Source: Salimicrobium album (GTDB lineage: Bacteria; Bacillota; Bacilli; Bacillales; Halobacillaceae). From it: a DNA stretch of 64,000 nt. Positions 30,623 through 39,207 of this stretch are shown here, one piece after another. Positions within the stretch are counted from its first letter, which is position 1; each line of letters starts with the position of its first letter. Both the position numbers and the translations under genes were made by a program. The notes below the pieces were generated by a model. It ran no database searches and had not been told where the DNA came from. It was given only the letters and a program-made list of their open reading frames with translations. The stretch lies in the NCBI RefSeq assembly GCF_900107115.1, contig NZ_FNOS01000001.1:310001-374000 (forward strand). Reading direction: 5' to 3'.

Positions 30623-31069
30623 TCATTCAATCGTCTTCACCAATCGTATCATATCACGGCACTGTATGCCGTTTTCCCATATATCATCCTCGTACTGTTT
30701 TATGAAAAAGTCTTTATCTACGTGATCAATACGAAATCCGTTGCGCTGATAAAACAACAGCTGGCCGATGCTTGAGTTCCCCGTTCCAGTTTCCATATTT
30801 TCATACCCTTCAGCAGCCTCAGCAGCAAACTGTAAAAGCCGGGATCCTACTCCTTTGCCCCGGTAAGAACCTGAAACAGCTATATTCACCACTTCCAGTG
30901 TACCCGGCCGGGTCGGGAGGAGAACCATAACACCGATGACTTCCCCGGCTTCCTCTGCGACAAACACGTCTCCCCGGTTTATGTAGTCGATGACGTGATC
31001 TTTCATCGGATCTGCTTCCAGCAGGAGTTCCATAGGAACCTCGACTCTGTTGCAAGGTTTAATAATCAC
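30623..31069 (-). CDS. GNAT-family N-acetyltransferase, 148 aa
   Basis: Typical GNAT: EAGEVIGVMVLLPTRPGTLE strands, VVNIAVSGSYRGKGVGSRLL acetyl-CoA loop near residues 60-79 and GQLLFYQRNGFRIDHVDKDFF. Start is GTG, after AGGGGTGG. Related to YvbK-type acetyltransferases of Bacillus by layout. Starts the run of minus-strand genes down to nitronate monooxygenase; substrate unknown. Confidence 0.9.
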   Translation of the reverse strand: MIIKPCNRVEVPMELLLEADPMKDHVIDYINRGDVFVAEEAGEVIGVMVLLPTRPGTLEVVNIAVSGSYRGKGVGSRLLQFAAEAAEGYENMETGTGNSSIGQLLFYQRNGFRIDHVDKDFFIKQYEDDIWENGIQCRDMIRLVKTIE

Positions 31070-31201
31070 TGATTTCCACCCCTTTCCCTTCCATGCAGAA
31101 ACTGTATTTCAATATTCTATCATACCCGGGCTCAAGGGATGAGCTCTCCTTACGTTTCAGTCTGTTCAGGTATGGTATCATTACTTTCGAGGTGAATTAA
31201 C

Positions 31202-31780
31202 ATGGAACTAATGCCTGCTTCATTTTTTCAGCAGCCGGCCCTTACACTTGCGCAGAACCTGCTCGGCTGTGAGCTGATCAAAGAGACGGAAGAAGGAACA
31301 GCTTCCGGTTATATCGTAGAGACCGAAGTATATATCGGAGCTGTGGACAAGGCGGCCCACAGCTACAACTATAAACGTACCAAACGTACGGAAGTGATGT
31401 TCGGAGAAGCCGGACATGCCTACACATACGTTATGCACACCCACTGTCTTGTAAACGTGGTGGCGGGAGAACAGGGAGAACCGGAAGCGATTCTCATACG
31501 TGCCGTCGAACCTGTCCGGGGGATAGATCTTATGTACAAAAGACGCGGGGATAAAAAGGAAAAGGAACTTACGAGCGGCCCCGGCAAACTTACGAAAGCG
31601 CTCGGTATCGTGAAAAACGACTACGGGCATCCTTACGGGGAACCCCCGTTGTACATTGCTAAGGGTTTCACTCCTGAACACATTTCCACCGGTCCCCGCA
31701 TCGGTATCGATAATTCAGAGGAAGCCAGAGACTTCCCCTGGCGTTTCTGGGTTACCGGCAACAGGTTTGTGTCCAGATGA
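31202..31780 (+). CDS. 3-methyladenine DNA glycosylase, AAG/MPG family
   Basis: Base-excision repair enzyme (192 aa) removing alkylated purines. The single-domain fold shows LAQNLLGCELIKE, the catalytic glutamate in VETEVYIGAVDKAAHSY, the intercalating region RTEVMFGEAGHAYTYVMHT-type sequence near residues 65-83, and GPGKLTKALGI. Similar to B. subtilis YxlJ. The ATG is preceded by GAGGTG. Lies alone between oppositely directed genes. Confidence 0.95.
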   Translation: MELMPASFFQQPALTLAQNLLGCELIKETEEGTASGYIVETEVYIGAVDKAAHSYNYKRTKRTEVMFGEAGHAYTYVMHTHCLVNVVAGEQGEPEAILIRAVEPVRGIDLMYKRRGDKKEKELTSGPGKLTKALGIVKNDYGHPYGEPPLYIAKGFTPEHISTGPRIGIDNSEEARDFPWRFWVTGNRFVSR

Positions 31781-31843
31781 AGACCTGCCGGGAATTGCAG
31801 TTCCGTTCCCCTCCTCCCTGTCGCACTATGAGGAATGGCACAT

Positions 31844-31875
31844 AAAAAGAACGCTTCAGTCACGAAGCGTTCTTT
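31844..31875 (-). terminator. Bidirectional terminator between the DNA glycosylase and telA
   Basis: 12-bp perfect stem AAAGAACGCTTC / GAAGCGTTCTTT with a 6-base loop. On the minus strand it is followed by TTTTATG and covers the telA stop codon. Confidence 0.85.
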
Positions 31876-32983
31876 GCCCGGCTTCCCCGGATCCTGCCAG
31901 CTTTTTTCGAACGTTGGCGTTCAGCTGGTCCATTTCTTCAATAAACTGTTCACTGGAAGCGATGATTCGCTCCGACGACTGTTCGGTCGTCTCCAGAGCT
32001 TCAAACACATTATCGAAAGATTCCTGAAGCGCTTCAATGCTGATGGCAGGATTTTCCATCATGGAAGTCGCTTCTTTCGTGTTATCCCGTAAATTCCTGG
32101 AGTTGGATAACAGCATCTCTTCCGTCGCTTTATTCACACCATTCACCGTATCGATTACTTCTTTCTGGTTATTGAGCGCCAGCTGAATCGTAGCGGAGAC
32201 GGTAATAATATTTTTGGTGAGCGTTACCGCATTCCGAATAGATTCTTTCAGTTTTTCATTGTTTCTTTTAATGATGTCCACAGATGAAATACTTTGAATG
32301 AGTACGCTTTTCATCTGCGTCATATTTCTCGTCCGTGTGATAATTTTCTCTTTTCCCTCTTCAATCAGTGCATCGTCGTGTTCTCCGGTTCCTTCTTTTT
32401 CCTTCAGAAGCTGGAACAGTTTCTTTCCGAGATAGATCTGCTTTTCCAGCTCGTATATACGCTCCCGTGCACTTTCCTTAATTAAGCCGAGCTCCACACT
32501 GTCCTCTTCCAGTCGGTCCTTACCGGCAAGTAAACTGCGGACGATCGTTTCAATACGTCCGTCCACGGTTTCGTATTTCTTCATGTAGCGCTCGATCGGT
32601 TTTTTGTTGCTCATTTTGTAAAAAAATTTGGTCACTGCATTCCCTTCCGTCTGTTTCGGATCCAGATCGGAAACTACGTTCTTCAATTCATTCAGCGTCC
32701 GCGGGATGTCATTGTTACTTTTATTCATGAGATCGTTCACCGGTCTTTTGAGGGAATCCATCGTTTCTCCGGCCACCCGCTGTTCTTTCTCACCGAGATC
32801 ACCGAGCTCCTTCAACACCTCCGAAACCGAACCGTCTTCGGCTTTGTCGAACTGACCGGCGTAGGATTCGGCTTCCCGGTTCAAACGTTCCATATCTTCC
32901 TGTTTAATCAGCGTCTTCGCTTCCTTCAGATCCTGCTCATCCATTTCTGCTTCTATACTTTTATTTTCAAACTCCTTACTCAT
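31856..32983 (-). CDS. TelA-family (toxic anion resistance) protein
   Basis: 375-aa, almost wholly helical cytoplasmic protein related to TelA/KlaA and B. subtilis YceH. Family blocks: VVSDLDPKQTEG, NKKPIERYMKKYETVDGRIETIV near residues 115-145, and a C-terminal VSATIQLALNNQKEVIDTVNGVNKATEEMLL-type helix. Start at 32983 is 7 bases after AAGGAGAG. The gene for an unrecognised 296-aa protein precedes it. TelA proteins are linked to tellurite and cell-envelope stress resistance, but mechanism is unsettled. Confidence 0.92.
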   Translation of the reverse strand: MSKEFENKSIEAEMDEQDLKEAKTLIKQEDMERLNREAESYAGQFDKAEDGSVSEVLKELGDLGEKEQRVAGETMDSLKRPVNDLMNKSNNDIPRTLNELKNVVSDLDPKQTEGNAVTKFFYKMSNKKPIERYMKKYETVDGRIETIVRSLLAGKDRLEEDSVELGLIKESARERIYELEKQIYLGKKLFQLLKEKEGTGEHDDALIEEGKEKIITRTRNMTQMKSVLIQSISSVDIIKRNNEKLKESIRNAVTLTKNIITVSATIQLALNNQKEVIDTVNGVNKATEEMLLSNSRNLRDNTKEATSMMENPAISIEALQESFDNVFEALETTEQSSERIIASSEQFIEEMDQLNANVRKKLAGSGEAGQRTLRD

Positions 32984-33094
32984 GTCGCATCTCTCCTTAT
33001 AAGGTATCGATAAAACCGTATGCCTTGTTGACTTGTACGGCAAAAGCGGACGTCTATCTGTAATACGCAGCGACGAGGGGAAGGGTTTCGATTT

Positions 33095-33985
33095 TCAGTA
33101 CGGATCTTCTTCTCCGGATGAAAACATCTCCTGTCCGGAGTCTTTATATTTCGTGGTGATGATACCTTTGCTTCTTGCAAAATTCTTTGTATAAGTTTCT
33201 TCTTCTTTCGCTTCCAGCCTTTCGATGAACTTTCGTAAGTCCTCCATCGTTTCCTTCAGTTCCTCTTTTTTCTTCTGTTTATTTTCAGGCGACAGACTGG
33301 AAAAAGAATCCAAGAAAACAGGAACATCTTTAAGAATCATCGTTTCCAGCGCGTGCTGATCCTCTATATCGAGTTTATCGATCCGTTCAAACTGCTTCTG
33401 CGTACGTTTTTTTAAGCTTCTCCAGTCTGCCTGCAGCTCCGGATCACTTTCAGCGAAAGGAAACACCCACCCTTCGAATATCTCCGCCGCCTGTTCGCTC
33501 ACCGGATTATCAGGAGGGCCTTCTTCACGTATCCCGGTCACGTTGTGTTCCAGATAAGAGTCAAGGAACAAAAAAAGTTTCGTCGCAAAATCCCCGAGCG
33601 TTTCTCCGAGCCCTTTTTTGCGCGTGAACTCTTCTTTCAATGAAGTAGGAACCAGTGTATCTTCCTCCCGGCCGTTTATTCTCTCCAGCCTGGCAATAAG
33701 AAGCCTCGGCGGTTTACCGTACATCTCAACGGTCGCCTGGAACATGGAAGACAGTGGAACCGTTACTGTCATGTAGACTCCTTTCCAGGACAAATCAACG
33801 ATGTATCTCGTTTTCATTTCAGCTATTTCTTCAATATCAAGGTCAATATATACAGGTCTTTTCCCTTTAGCGACCTGCTTCATATCTCTGAAAGTCTGGA
33901 AATCAATATAGTGCTGGTATTCGGAACCATATGGCATGAACGTTCGTTCAAGCGTTCCGAGTGTAGAAGAGTAGAGGTCTTCCAT
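33095..33985 (-). CDS. Unrecognised 296-aa cytosolic protein upstream of telA
   Basis: No family I can name. The N-terminal half (to about residue 110) is alpha/beta with a strand pattern RPVYIDLDIEEIAEMKTRYI and GVYMTVTVPLSSMFQATVEM; the second half is highly charged and helical, with a coiled-coil-like end (KQKKKEELKETMEDLRKFIERLE). No signal or membrane segment. It lies 111 bp upstream of telA in the same direction, so it is likely a functional partner, as small helper genes often accompany YceH/TelA. Not XpaC: the membrane anchor of that family is missing. Confidence 0.78.
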   Translation of the reverse strand: MEDLYSSTLGTLERTFMPYGSEYQHYIDFQTFRDMKQVAKGKRPVYIDLDIEEIAEMKTRYIVDLSWKGVYMTVTVPLSSMFQATVEMYGKPPRLLIARLERINGREEDTLVPTSLKEEFTRKKGLGETLGDFATKLFLFLDSYLEHNVTGIREEGPPDNPVSEQAAEIFEGWVFPFAESDPELQADWRSLKKRTQKQFERIDKLDIEDQHALETMILKDVPVFLDSFSSLSPENKQKKKEELKETMEDLRKFIERLEAKEEETYTKNFARSKGIITTKYKDSGQEMFSSGEEDPY

Positions 33986-34082
33986 CGTTCATCATCCCCT
34001 TCTTATTCACCCTTCCAAACGGGTGTTATAGTAAAAGAATACCACAAATACCGGGTATAGAATAAGCTGGAGACGTTACCTG

Positions 34083-34112
34083 AAAAAATAAGACCGGCTC
34101 CCGGCCGATCTT
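34083..34112 (-). terminator. Terminator of the LytTR-DUF3021 pair
   Basis: Minus-strand stem AAGATCGGC / GCCGGTCTT (one wobble) followed by ATTTTTTC, starting at the stop codon. Confidence 0.78.
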
Positions 34113-34528
34113 TACGCGTTAAGGGAATCATTCAGTTTTTTCGCCTGGAAATAAAAGTACAGATAGCAACCCGTCCAGATTAGAATGTATCCGGTCAGAA
34201 AAAGCAGAATCCCGAACAGCAGCCCTGCGAAAGTAAGCGGGAACCAGCCGATACCGATACCAAGAATGAAATAGAGAGAAGTGACGATAAAGAAGTGTAC
34301 GATTGTCCGTTTCCTGAGTGTCCAATGTTCAAATGTAAATATCAGGGCCCCTACACTGAAAAACCAGCCGCAGAAAATAGATGCCGCCGAATTTTTGAAA
34401 AATAGCGCGGCGTCAAAGGATTCTGCGCCTGCTGCGTAGAATCCGGTATACATCAATACGGCGATAAGCGCTCCAAAACAGATACCGACAAAGCTTTGGA
34501 AAATCAATTTCTTCCCCATTTTCTTCAT
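34112..34528 (-). CDS. DUF3021 membrane protein
   Basis: 138-aa membrane protein with four segments (about 10-30, 45-65, 75-95 and 100-130). The pattern of four helices and its overlap (ATGA) with a LytTR regulator gene fit the DUF3021 family, which nearly always occurs with such regulators. It probably modulates the regulator at the membrane; this is inference. Confidence 0.85.
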   Translation of the reverse strand: MKKMGKKLIFQSFVGICFGALIAVLMYTGFYAAGAESFDAALFFKNSAASIFCGWFFSVGALIFTFEHWTLRKRTIVHFFIVTSLYFILGIGIGWFPLTFAGLLFGILLFLTGYILIWTGCYLYFYFQAKKLNDSLNA

Positions 34529-34971
34529 CCTTTCCCTTCGAGTTTATTCCTGATTTGGGACACGTATTTCCGGGATACGTACTCCTTCTCCCCGTTTTTA
34601 AAATAAACGCACAGGGTACCATTGAAAGAAGCTTCAAATTTTTGCAGAGCGTCGAGATTTGCTATCGCTGATTTCGAAAGTCTTACGAAGTGATCCGCAG
34701 CCAGTTCTTTTTCAAGCTCGTACAGTCGCTCTTTCATTCGATATCTCCCGTCTTCGGTACGAGCCATCACCGTCTTATTCTCTGTATAGAGGTACAGAAT
34801 CTCTTCAGGTTTGAATATGTGACGTGTATCGTCATTCATTCCACTGAAATAAGAGCGTCTTTTCTCTTGTAACCGTTCCATAAGCAGAGTCACTTCCTCA
34901 TTCCATTCTTTCGCCCGGATCAGAACTTCCATTCGTTCCAGCGCCTCATCGATTTCCACGTTGATTTTCAT
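34525..34971 (-). CDS. LytTR-domain DNA-binding regulator
   Basis: 148-aa regulator with an N-terminal helical region (residues 1-50) and a C-terminal LytTR domain: EEILYLYTENKTVMARTEDGRY, then RLYELEKELAADHFVRLSKSAIANLDAL and YVSRKYVSQIRNKL. No receiver domain, so signalling differs from response regulators. The stop overlaps the DUF3021 start by 4 bp. In other Firmicutes this pair controls ABC transporters; none is adjacent here. Confidence 0.92.
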   Translation of the reverse strand: MKINVEIDEALERMEVLIRAKEWNEEVTLLMERLQEKRRSYFSGMNDDTRHIFKPEEILYLYTENKTVMARTEDGRYRMKERLYELEKELAADHFVRLSKSAIANLDALQKFEASFNGTLCVYFKNGEKEYVSRKYVSQIRNKLEGKG

Positions 34972-35130
34972 ACCCTGGACCTCCCTTCCTCGCTATATGC
35001 TTCTATTATAATAGAAGCGGCCGGTAATCCGTACCGAATGTTTCCAACCGGACGATAAATAAAGGCGACGTGCAGAAATAATGATCCAACGTGTAACTTA
35101 TTCCGTAAGCTATGTAAAGGAGGCAAACTC

Positions 35131-35757
35131 ATGCCTAAATATTTTCTCATTTCAATTCTTATATTATTGAGCGGCTGTATGAATACAAATGACGAAGTAA
35201 AGGAAAGGGAAGAAAGTCAGGAAACAAACAAAACGGAAGTGAAAGCACAAGCGGAAAGTACCGGTAACTATGACGAACCGATTATTAAAGATGAAAGAGA
35301 AGCCGTGACCCCAGCCAAACTATCCATACCGGCTATTGATGTCGAAGCGGAAGTCGAACAAGCAGGAGTCGACGAGAAAGGGCGTATGGGCGTACCGGAC
35401 GGGTCTGAGAATGTCGCCTGGTTCGAACCGGGAACGAAGCCCGGTGCTGCCGGTAACTCCGTCATGGCAGGACACGTTGACGATACCGTAAATCCGGCAG
35501 TGTTTTATAACCTGCACGAACTTAAAGAAGGCGATGAGGTTTCCGTTCAGAACAAAGATGGGAAAACACTTACTTTCGAAGTGACAGGTAAAGAAGTGTA
35601 CGGGTTCAAGGATGCTCCAATGGAAGAAATATTCGGTTATACCCACCGGAGTGCTCTTAACCTGGTTACCTGCTACGGAGATTATGTCGGAGATACTACC
35701 CGAAGAGAAGACAGACTAGTAGTATATACACAATTGAAAAGTGAAAGCTCTGATTAA
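35131..35757 (+). CDS. Class F sortase with lipoprotein signal
   Basis: 208-aa cell-surface transpeptidase. The N-terminus FLISILILLSGC is a lipobox with Cys16, so the enzyme would be anchored by lipid rather than by a membrane helix. A charged linker (17-60) leads to a sortase barrel: PAKLSIPAIDVEAEVE, catalytic His115 in VMAGHVDD, Cys181 in LVTCYGD and Arg195 in RREDRLVVY. AAAGGAGG is 7 bases before the ATG. No substrate gene is adjacent; a candidate with a sorting-like tail is encoded at 39208. Lipid-anchored sortases of this class are known in Bacilli, but the partner here is unproven. Confidence 0.88.
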   Translation: MPKYFLISILILLSGCMNTNDEVKEREESQETNKTEVKAQAESTGNYDEPIIKDEREAVTPAKLSIPAIDVEAEVEQAGVDEKGRMGVPDGSENVAWFEPGTKPGAAGNSVMAGHVDDTVNPAVFYNLHELKEGDEVSVQNKDGKTLTFEVTGKEVYGFKDAPMEEIFGYTHRSALNLVTCYGDYVGDTTRREDRLVVYTQLKSESSD

Positions 35758-35803
35758 CCTTTTGACTTCTTCTTTACCGGGAAATAGCGATGCGACAAAA
35801 TAG

Positions 35804-35853
35804 AAGACACAACTGCACCGTACGACAGATGGTGGTGTAGTTGTGTCTTTTAT
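35804..35853 (+). terminator. Terminator of the sortase gene
   Basis: 16-bp stem AAGACACAACTGCACC / GGTGTAGTTGTGTCTT with one wobble pair, then TTATT. Confidence 0.85.
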
Positions 35854-35899
35854 TCATAGAACGATACAGGAAGAAAAAGCGTTATCTGCCTTTCAAGAT

Positions 35900-36676
35900 T
35901 TATACTTGTGCAGTTATGCTATCCAGCGTATGGAGCAGGGACTGCACTTTTTCATCGTTCTCCGCATCCGGATGAGGATTTCCGAAATTACCCTTATCGT
36001 TATCGTAATACTTCCCGGAAGCTTCCCGAAACGAATCGGATAAAGCAGCCTGATATAAAACCCGGGCTCCGATACTGATATCGTGCCCATCTGTTCCGAA
36101 CGCCTCTTTCACCATTTTGCTCCCAAGTAAAGACATCGGATTAACAGCCACTATCACCGGTTCACTCTTTTTTGCCATACCGAATGTCCACATCGTTAGT
36201 GCCAGCTTACTTTGACCATAGGCTGCGTCGTCCCCGATTTCTTTTTGCTTCATCATCTTGTCGAGGTCGACAGGCTGCTGTGCTGCGGAGGACAGGTTGA
36301 TGATACGACCTGCCCTGTCCATGAGAGGAAGAAGACGCCTTGTGAGTAAATAAGGAGCGACCGTGTTGACCGCAAAGCGGATATCCAGGCCGTCCCCGGT
36401 AGTTTTCGCAGGCGTTTTGTATATTCCGGCATTATTAATGAGAACATCGAGACGATCGTGATGATCCGTAACCCTGTCGGCAAATGCTTTCACCTCTTTA
36501 AGTACAGAAAGGTCGGCTACGTAAGTTTCAGCGTTCTCTTTTCCCAGTTCCTCTTCCACCATTTTCAGCTTTTCTTCATTACGCCCGTGCAGCAGAAGAG
36601 TGTGGCCTTCTTCTGCCAGCATGCGTGCCGTTGCTAATCCGATTCCGTCCGTAGCTCCTGTAATCAGAATTTTCAT
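35900..36676 (-). CDS. SDR-family oxidoreductase, retinol-dehydrogenase-like
   Basis: 258 aa. ILITGATDGIGLATARMLA cofactor loop at the N-terminus, LLLHGRNEEKL (Arg suggests NADP), INNAGIYK near residue 83, ISSAAQQ-like NLSSAAQQPVDL with the catalytic Ser, and YGQSKLALTMW for Tyr/Lys near residue 150. Start at 36676 has AGGAGGAG 7 bases upstream. Resembles the subgroup of SDRs annotated as retinol/WW-domain oxidoreductases. Substrate unknown. Confidence 0.9.
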   Translation of the reverse strand: MKILITGATDGIGLATARMLAEEGHTLLLHGRNEEKLKMVEEELGKENAETYVADLSVLKEVKAFADRVTDHHDRLDVLINNAGIYKTPAKTTGDGLDIRFAVNTVAPYLLTRRLLPLMDRAGRIINLSSAAQQPVDLDKMMKQKEIGDDAAYGQSKLALTMWTFGMAKKSEPVIVAVNPMSLLGSKMVKEAFGTDGHDISIGARVLYQAALSDSFREASGKYYDNDKGNFGNPHPDAENDEKVQSLLHTLDSITAQV

Positions 36677-36790
36677 CGTACTCCTCCTGTCTGTGACTGA
36701 CTCGTTCACTATTTATAAACCTGTTCCCTCTTCCTTGCTCTTTTAACATGGAAATGCCGGCCTGCCCCCGGGGATTTTTATATTCTTCAA

Positions 36791-36799
36791 TGTTACAAT
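36791..36799 (+). promoter_or_regulatory. Extended -10 promoter of the 36833 LytTR gene
   Basis: TGTTACAAT: TGn extension plus TACAAT (5 of 6), about 24 bp before the apparent translation start region. Confidence 0.5.
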
Positions 36800-36832
36800 A
36801 AAAGAAAAGTATTAGGAAAAGGATGATCTGAA

Positions 36833-37474
36833 ATCAATGTCAACGCCCATACTTTAGTAGATGTCATCGGAGACCTGTTCTCTGGAGAGACTTCTCTCGC
36901 TTTATCGGATACGGAGAATTACGTTTATTATCGTCCCAGTAAACGGATTGATTTAAAAATCAGCGCCGGAGATCCGGTCACCAGAGGGACGATTACCTAC
37001 AAAGCCCTGAGCACGAAGCAGAAAGTCTCGGAATATATAGACCGGGACGTTTTCGGTGTGCCTTATTACGGCATGGCAGTTCCCTATGAAATAGAAGGAG
37101 AACTGGCCGGGTGCGTAACTGCCATTTTCCCTACGCTGACCAGTGCCCTGTCCGTGGTCACCGTCAAAGAGAATGACAGGTGGATTCCGTTGAAGTTCGA
37201 ACAGGTGCTTTACATAGAAGCGAAAGCGAAAAAGACGTTCGTCGTAGGAGAAGGGCACACGGGAGTACATAAATACTCTTTGAATGAATTCGACTTCTTT
37301 CTGCCGGGAAGTTCCTTTATCCGCTGTCATCGCTCCTTCATTGTAAACGTCAATCATATTCAGGAAATCTATCCGGACACTCATTCCACGTTCCTGCTTA
37401 AAATGAGTGATGATTCCATGATCCCGGTAAGTCAGACCCATTCCGGTTATTTGAGGAAGCTCCTCGGGTTCTGA
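36833..37474 (+). CDS. LytTR-domain regulator with an N-terminal sensory domain; start codon abnormal
   Basis: The open frame runs from base 36833 (213 codons) to 37474. Residues 1-110 form a small domain beginning INVNAHTLVDVIGDLF and including YRPSKRIDLKI; residues 115-213 are a LytTR DNA-binding domain (WIPLKFEQVLYIEAKAKKTF, SFIRCHRSFIVNVNHI). Homologues I know start at about this point. But the first in-frame ATG/GTG/TTG is GTG at 37058, deep in the gene. AGGAAAAGG is followed by ATG-ATC-TGA in another frame, so either one extra T at 36829 shifts the frame, or an unusual start such as ATC is used. Adjacent to the CoA-transferase gene, which it may control. Confidence 0.75.
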   Translation: MNVNAHTLVDVIGDLFSGETSLALSDTENYVYYRPSKRIDLKISAGDPVTRGTITYKALSTKQKVSEYIDRDVFGVPYYGMAVPYEIEGELAGCVTAIFPTLTSALSVVTVKENDRWIPLKFEQVLYIEAKAKKTFVVGEGHTGVHKYSLNEFDFFLPGSSFIRCHRSFIVNVNHIQEIYPDTHSTFLLKMSDDSMIPVSQTHSGYLRKLLGF

Positions 37475-37603
37475 TTTACTCTTTCTCATCATCTGATATT
37501 CTTATTCGTAAAGAAAAATGACCATTCCGTCGGAAATCTCCAATTCTTCCCTTTTTATAAGATAAAATATTCACAACAGTCTTATAAAAAGAGGTGGAAC
37601 TAT

Positions 37604-39112
37604 ATGGGTATAGAAAATAGCCGAATTTTAAATGAAGACCTGATAGAACGCATTGTTACAGCCGAAACTGCAGCTTCCTGGATCAGGGACGGTATGACGC
37701 TTGGATTAAGCGGATTTACAAGAGCCGGAGATTTGAAAGCGATACCAGAAGCACTGGTTAAGAGAGCAGAGACAGATCCATTCAAAGTAAATGTATTTAC
37801 AGGAGCGTCACTCGGGTCGGACATAGACAGAATGTTCGCGGAAGCTGATATTATCAATAAGCGCCTTCCCTTCCAGGCCGATCCCAGAATGCGTCAGGGG
37901 ATAAATGACGGGTCGTTTCACTTCGTGGACCAGCATCTTTCCCATACTTCGGAAATGTTGCGTCAAGGGGTTTTACCTGAAGTGGATTACGCTATTTTGG
38001 AAGCGGTTTCTATCAAAGAAGATGGAACTATTATTCCGACAACTTCCGTGGGGAATTCCCTGGCCTTCGCCATGCATGCAGAACACATTATTGTGGAAAT
38101 CAACGAAGCTCAGCCCGAGGCCCTCGAAGGTGTCCACGATCTCTATGCTCCTGCTCCCCAGGGACAGCGTGAACCTATTCCTCTCGTCAGCCCGGAAGAA
38201 AGGATAGGAGCTGAAGGTATCCAGGTGGATCCTGCAAAAATCAAGGGGATCATCTTTACGAACCAGCTGGATTCCCCTTCTACAGTCACACCGCCGGATG
38301 CGGAAACGCGTGACATAGCCGGTCACCTGATCGATTTTCTCAAAGAGGAAGTCAGGTTAGGAAGACTGCCCGAAAATCTTGTACCTTTGCAATCGGGTAT
38401 CGGTTCAGTAGCAAACGCTGTATTCCGCGGCCTGCTGGATTCCGATTTCGAACATTTGCAAGTCTATTCGGAAGTGCTTCAGGATTCAGTGATAGACCTT
38501 CTTGATGCCGGAAAAGTGGACTTTGCATCAGGATGCTCATTTACGTTGTCCGAAGATAAAATGAAACAAGTATTCTCAAACTTTGAAGACTATCGTGACC
38601 GTGTGGTACTGAGACCACAGGAAATCTCGAACCATCCGGAAATCATCCGCCGGCTTGGTCTTATTTCTATCAATACGGCCGTGGAAATGGACATATACGG
38701 AAACGTGAACTCTACTCACGTAGGCGGTACTAAAATGATGAACGGAATAGGAGGATCGGGCGACTTTGCCCGAAATTCGAGACTGGGTATGTTCGTTACT
38801 AAATCAATAGCCAAGGACGGAGACATCTCAAGTATCGTTCCATTCGTTCCACACGTCGATCATACCGAACACGATGTAGATGTTATCGTGACGGATCAGG
38901 GATATGCAGATTTACGCGGTCTCGCACCCCGGGAACGTGCCAAGCTGATCATTGAGCGCTGTGCACATCCGAGTTACAGGGAACAACTTCACGATTACTT
39001 TGAAGCGGCCCTGGAGCGGGGCGGCCAGACTCCTCACATGCTGGAAGAAGCACTCGCCTGGCACAGAGAGTTCGAAACAAATGGTACGATGAAAAAATTG
39101 GTGAAATCCTGA
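37604..39112 (+). CDS. Acetyl-CoA hydrolase/transferase family (succinate CoA-transferase type)
   Basis: 502-aa class I CoA-transferase-like enzyme exchanging CoA among acetate, succinate or related acids. The family blocks LGLSGFTRAGDLKAIPEALV, GASLGSDIDRMFAEADI, RLPFQADPRMRQGIN, the CoA-binding PLQSGIGSVANAVFRGL and the catalytic glutamate region EHLQVYSEVLQDSV are all present. AAAGAGGTGG precedes the ATG. Located 130 bp after the LytTR regulator. Confidence 0.94.
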   Translation: MGIENSRILNEDLIERIVTAETAASWIRDGMTLGLSGFTRAGDLKAIPEALVKRAETDPFKVNVFTGASLGSDIDRMFAEADIINKRLPFQADPRMRQGINDGSFHFVDQHLSHTSEMLRQGVLPEVDYAILEAVSIKEDGTIIPTTSVGNSLAFAMHAEHIIVEINEAQPEALEGVHDLYAPAPQGQREPIPLVSPEERIGAEGIQVDPAKIKGIIFTNQLDSPSTVTPPDAETRDIAGHLIDFLKEEVRLGRLPENLVPLQSGIGSVANAVFRGLLDSDFEHLQVYSEVLQDSVIDLLDAGKVDFASGCSFTLSEDKMKQVFSNFEDYRDRVVLRPQEISNHPEIIRRLGLISINTAVEMDIYGNVNSTHVGGTKMMNGIGGSGDFARNSRLGMFVTKSIAKDGDISSIVPFVPHVDHTEHDVDVIVTDQGYADLRGLAPRERAKLIIERCAHPSYREQLHDYFEAALERGGQTPHMLEEALAWHREFETNGTMKKLVKS

Positions 39113-39131
39113 AATCATATGTAAGGACTAT

Positions 39132-39183
39132 AAAACCCCGGGGAAGAAAGCTTTAGTTCAAAGCTTCCTTCACCCGGGGTTTT
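39132..39183 (+). terminator. Bidirectional terminator after the CoA-transferase
   Basis: Long stem AAAACCCCGGG...CCCGGGGTTTT with an inner GAAGaaAGCTTT/AAAGCTTccTTC pairing, then TTTT. It serves both convergent genes. Confidence 0.88.
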
Positions 39184-39207
39184 AGTTAATAGCGGATTGT
39201 TTTCATT

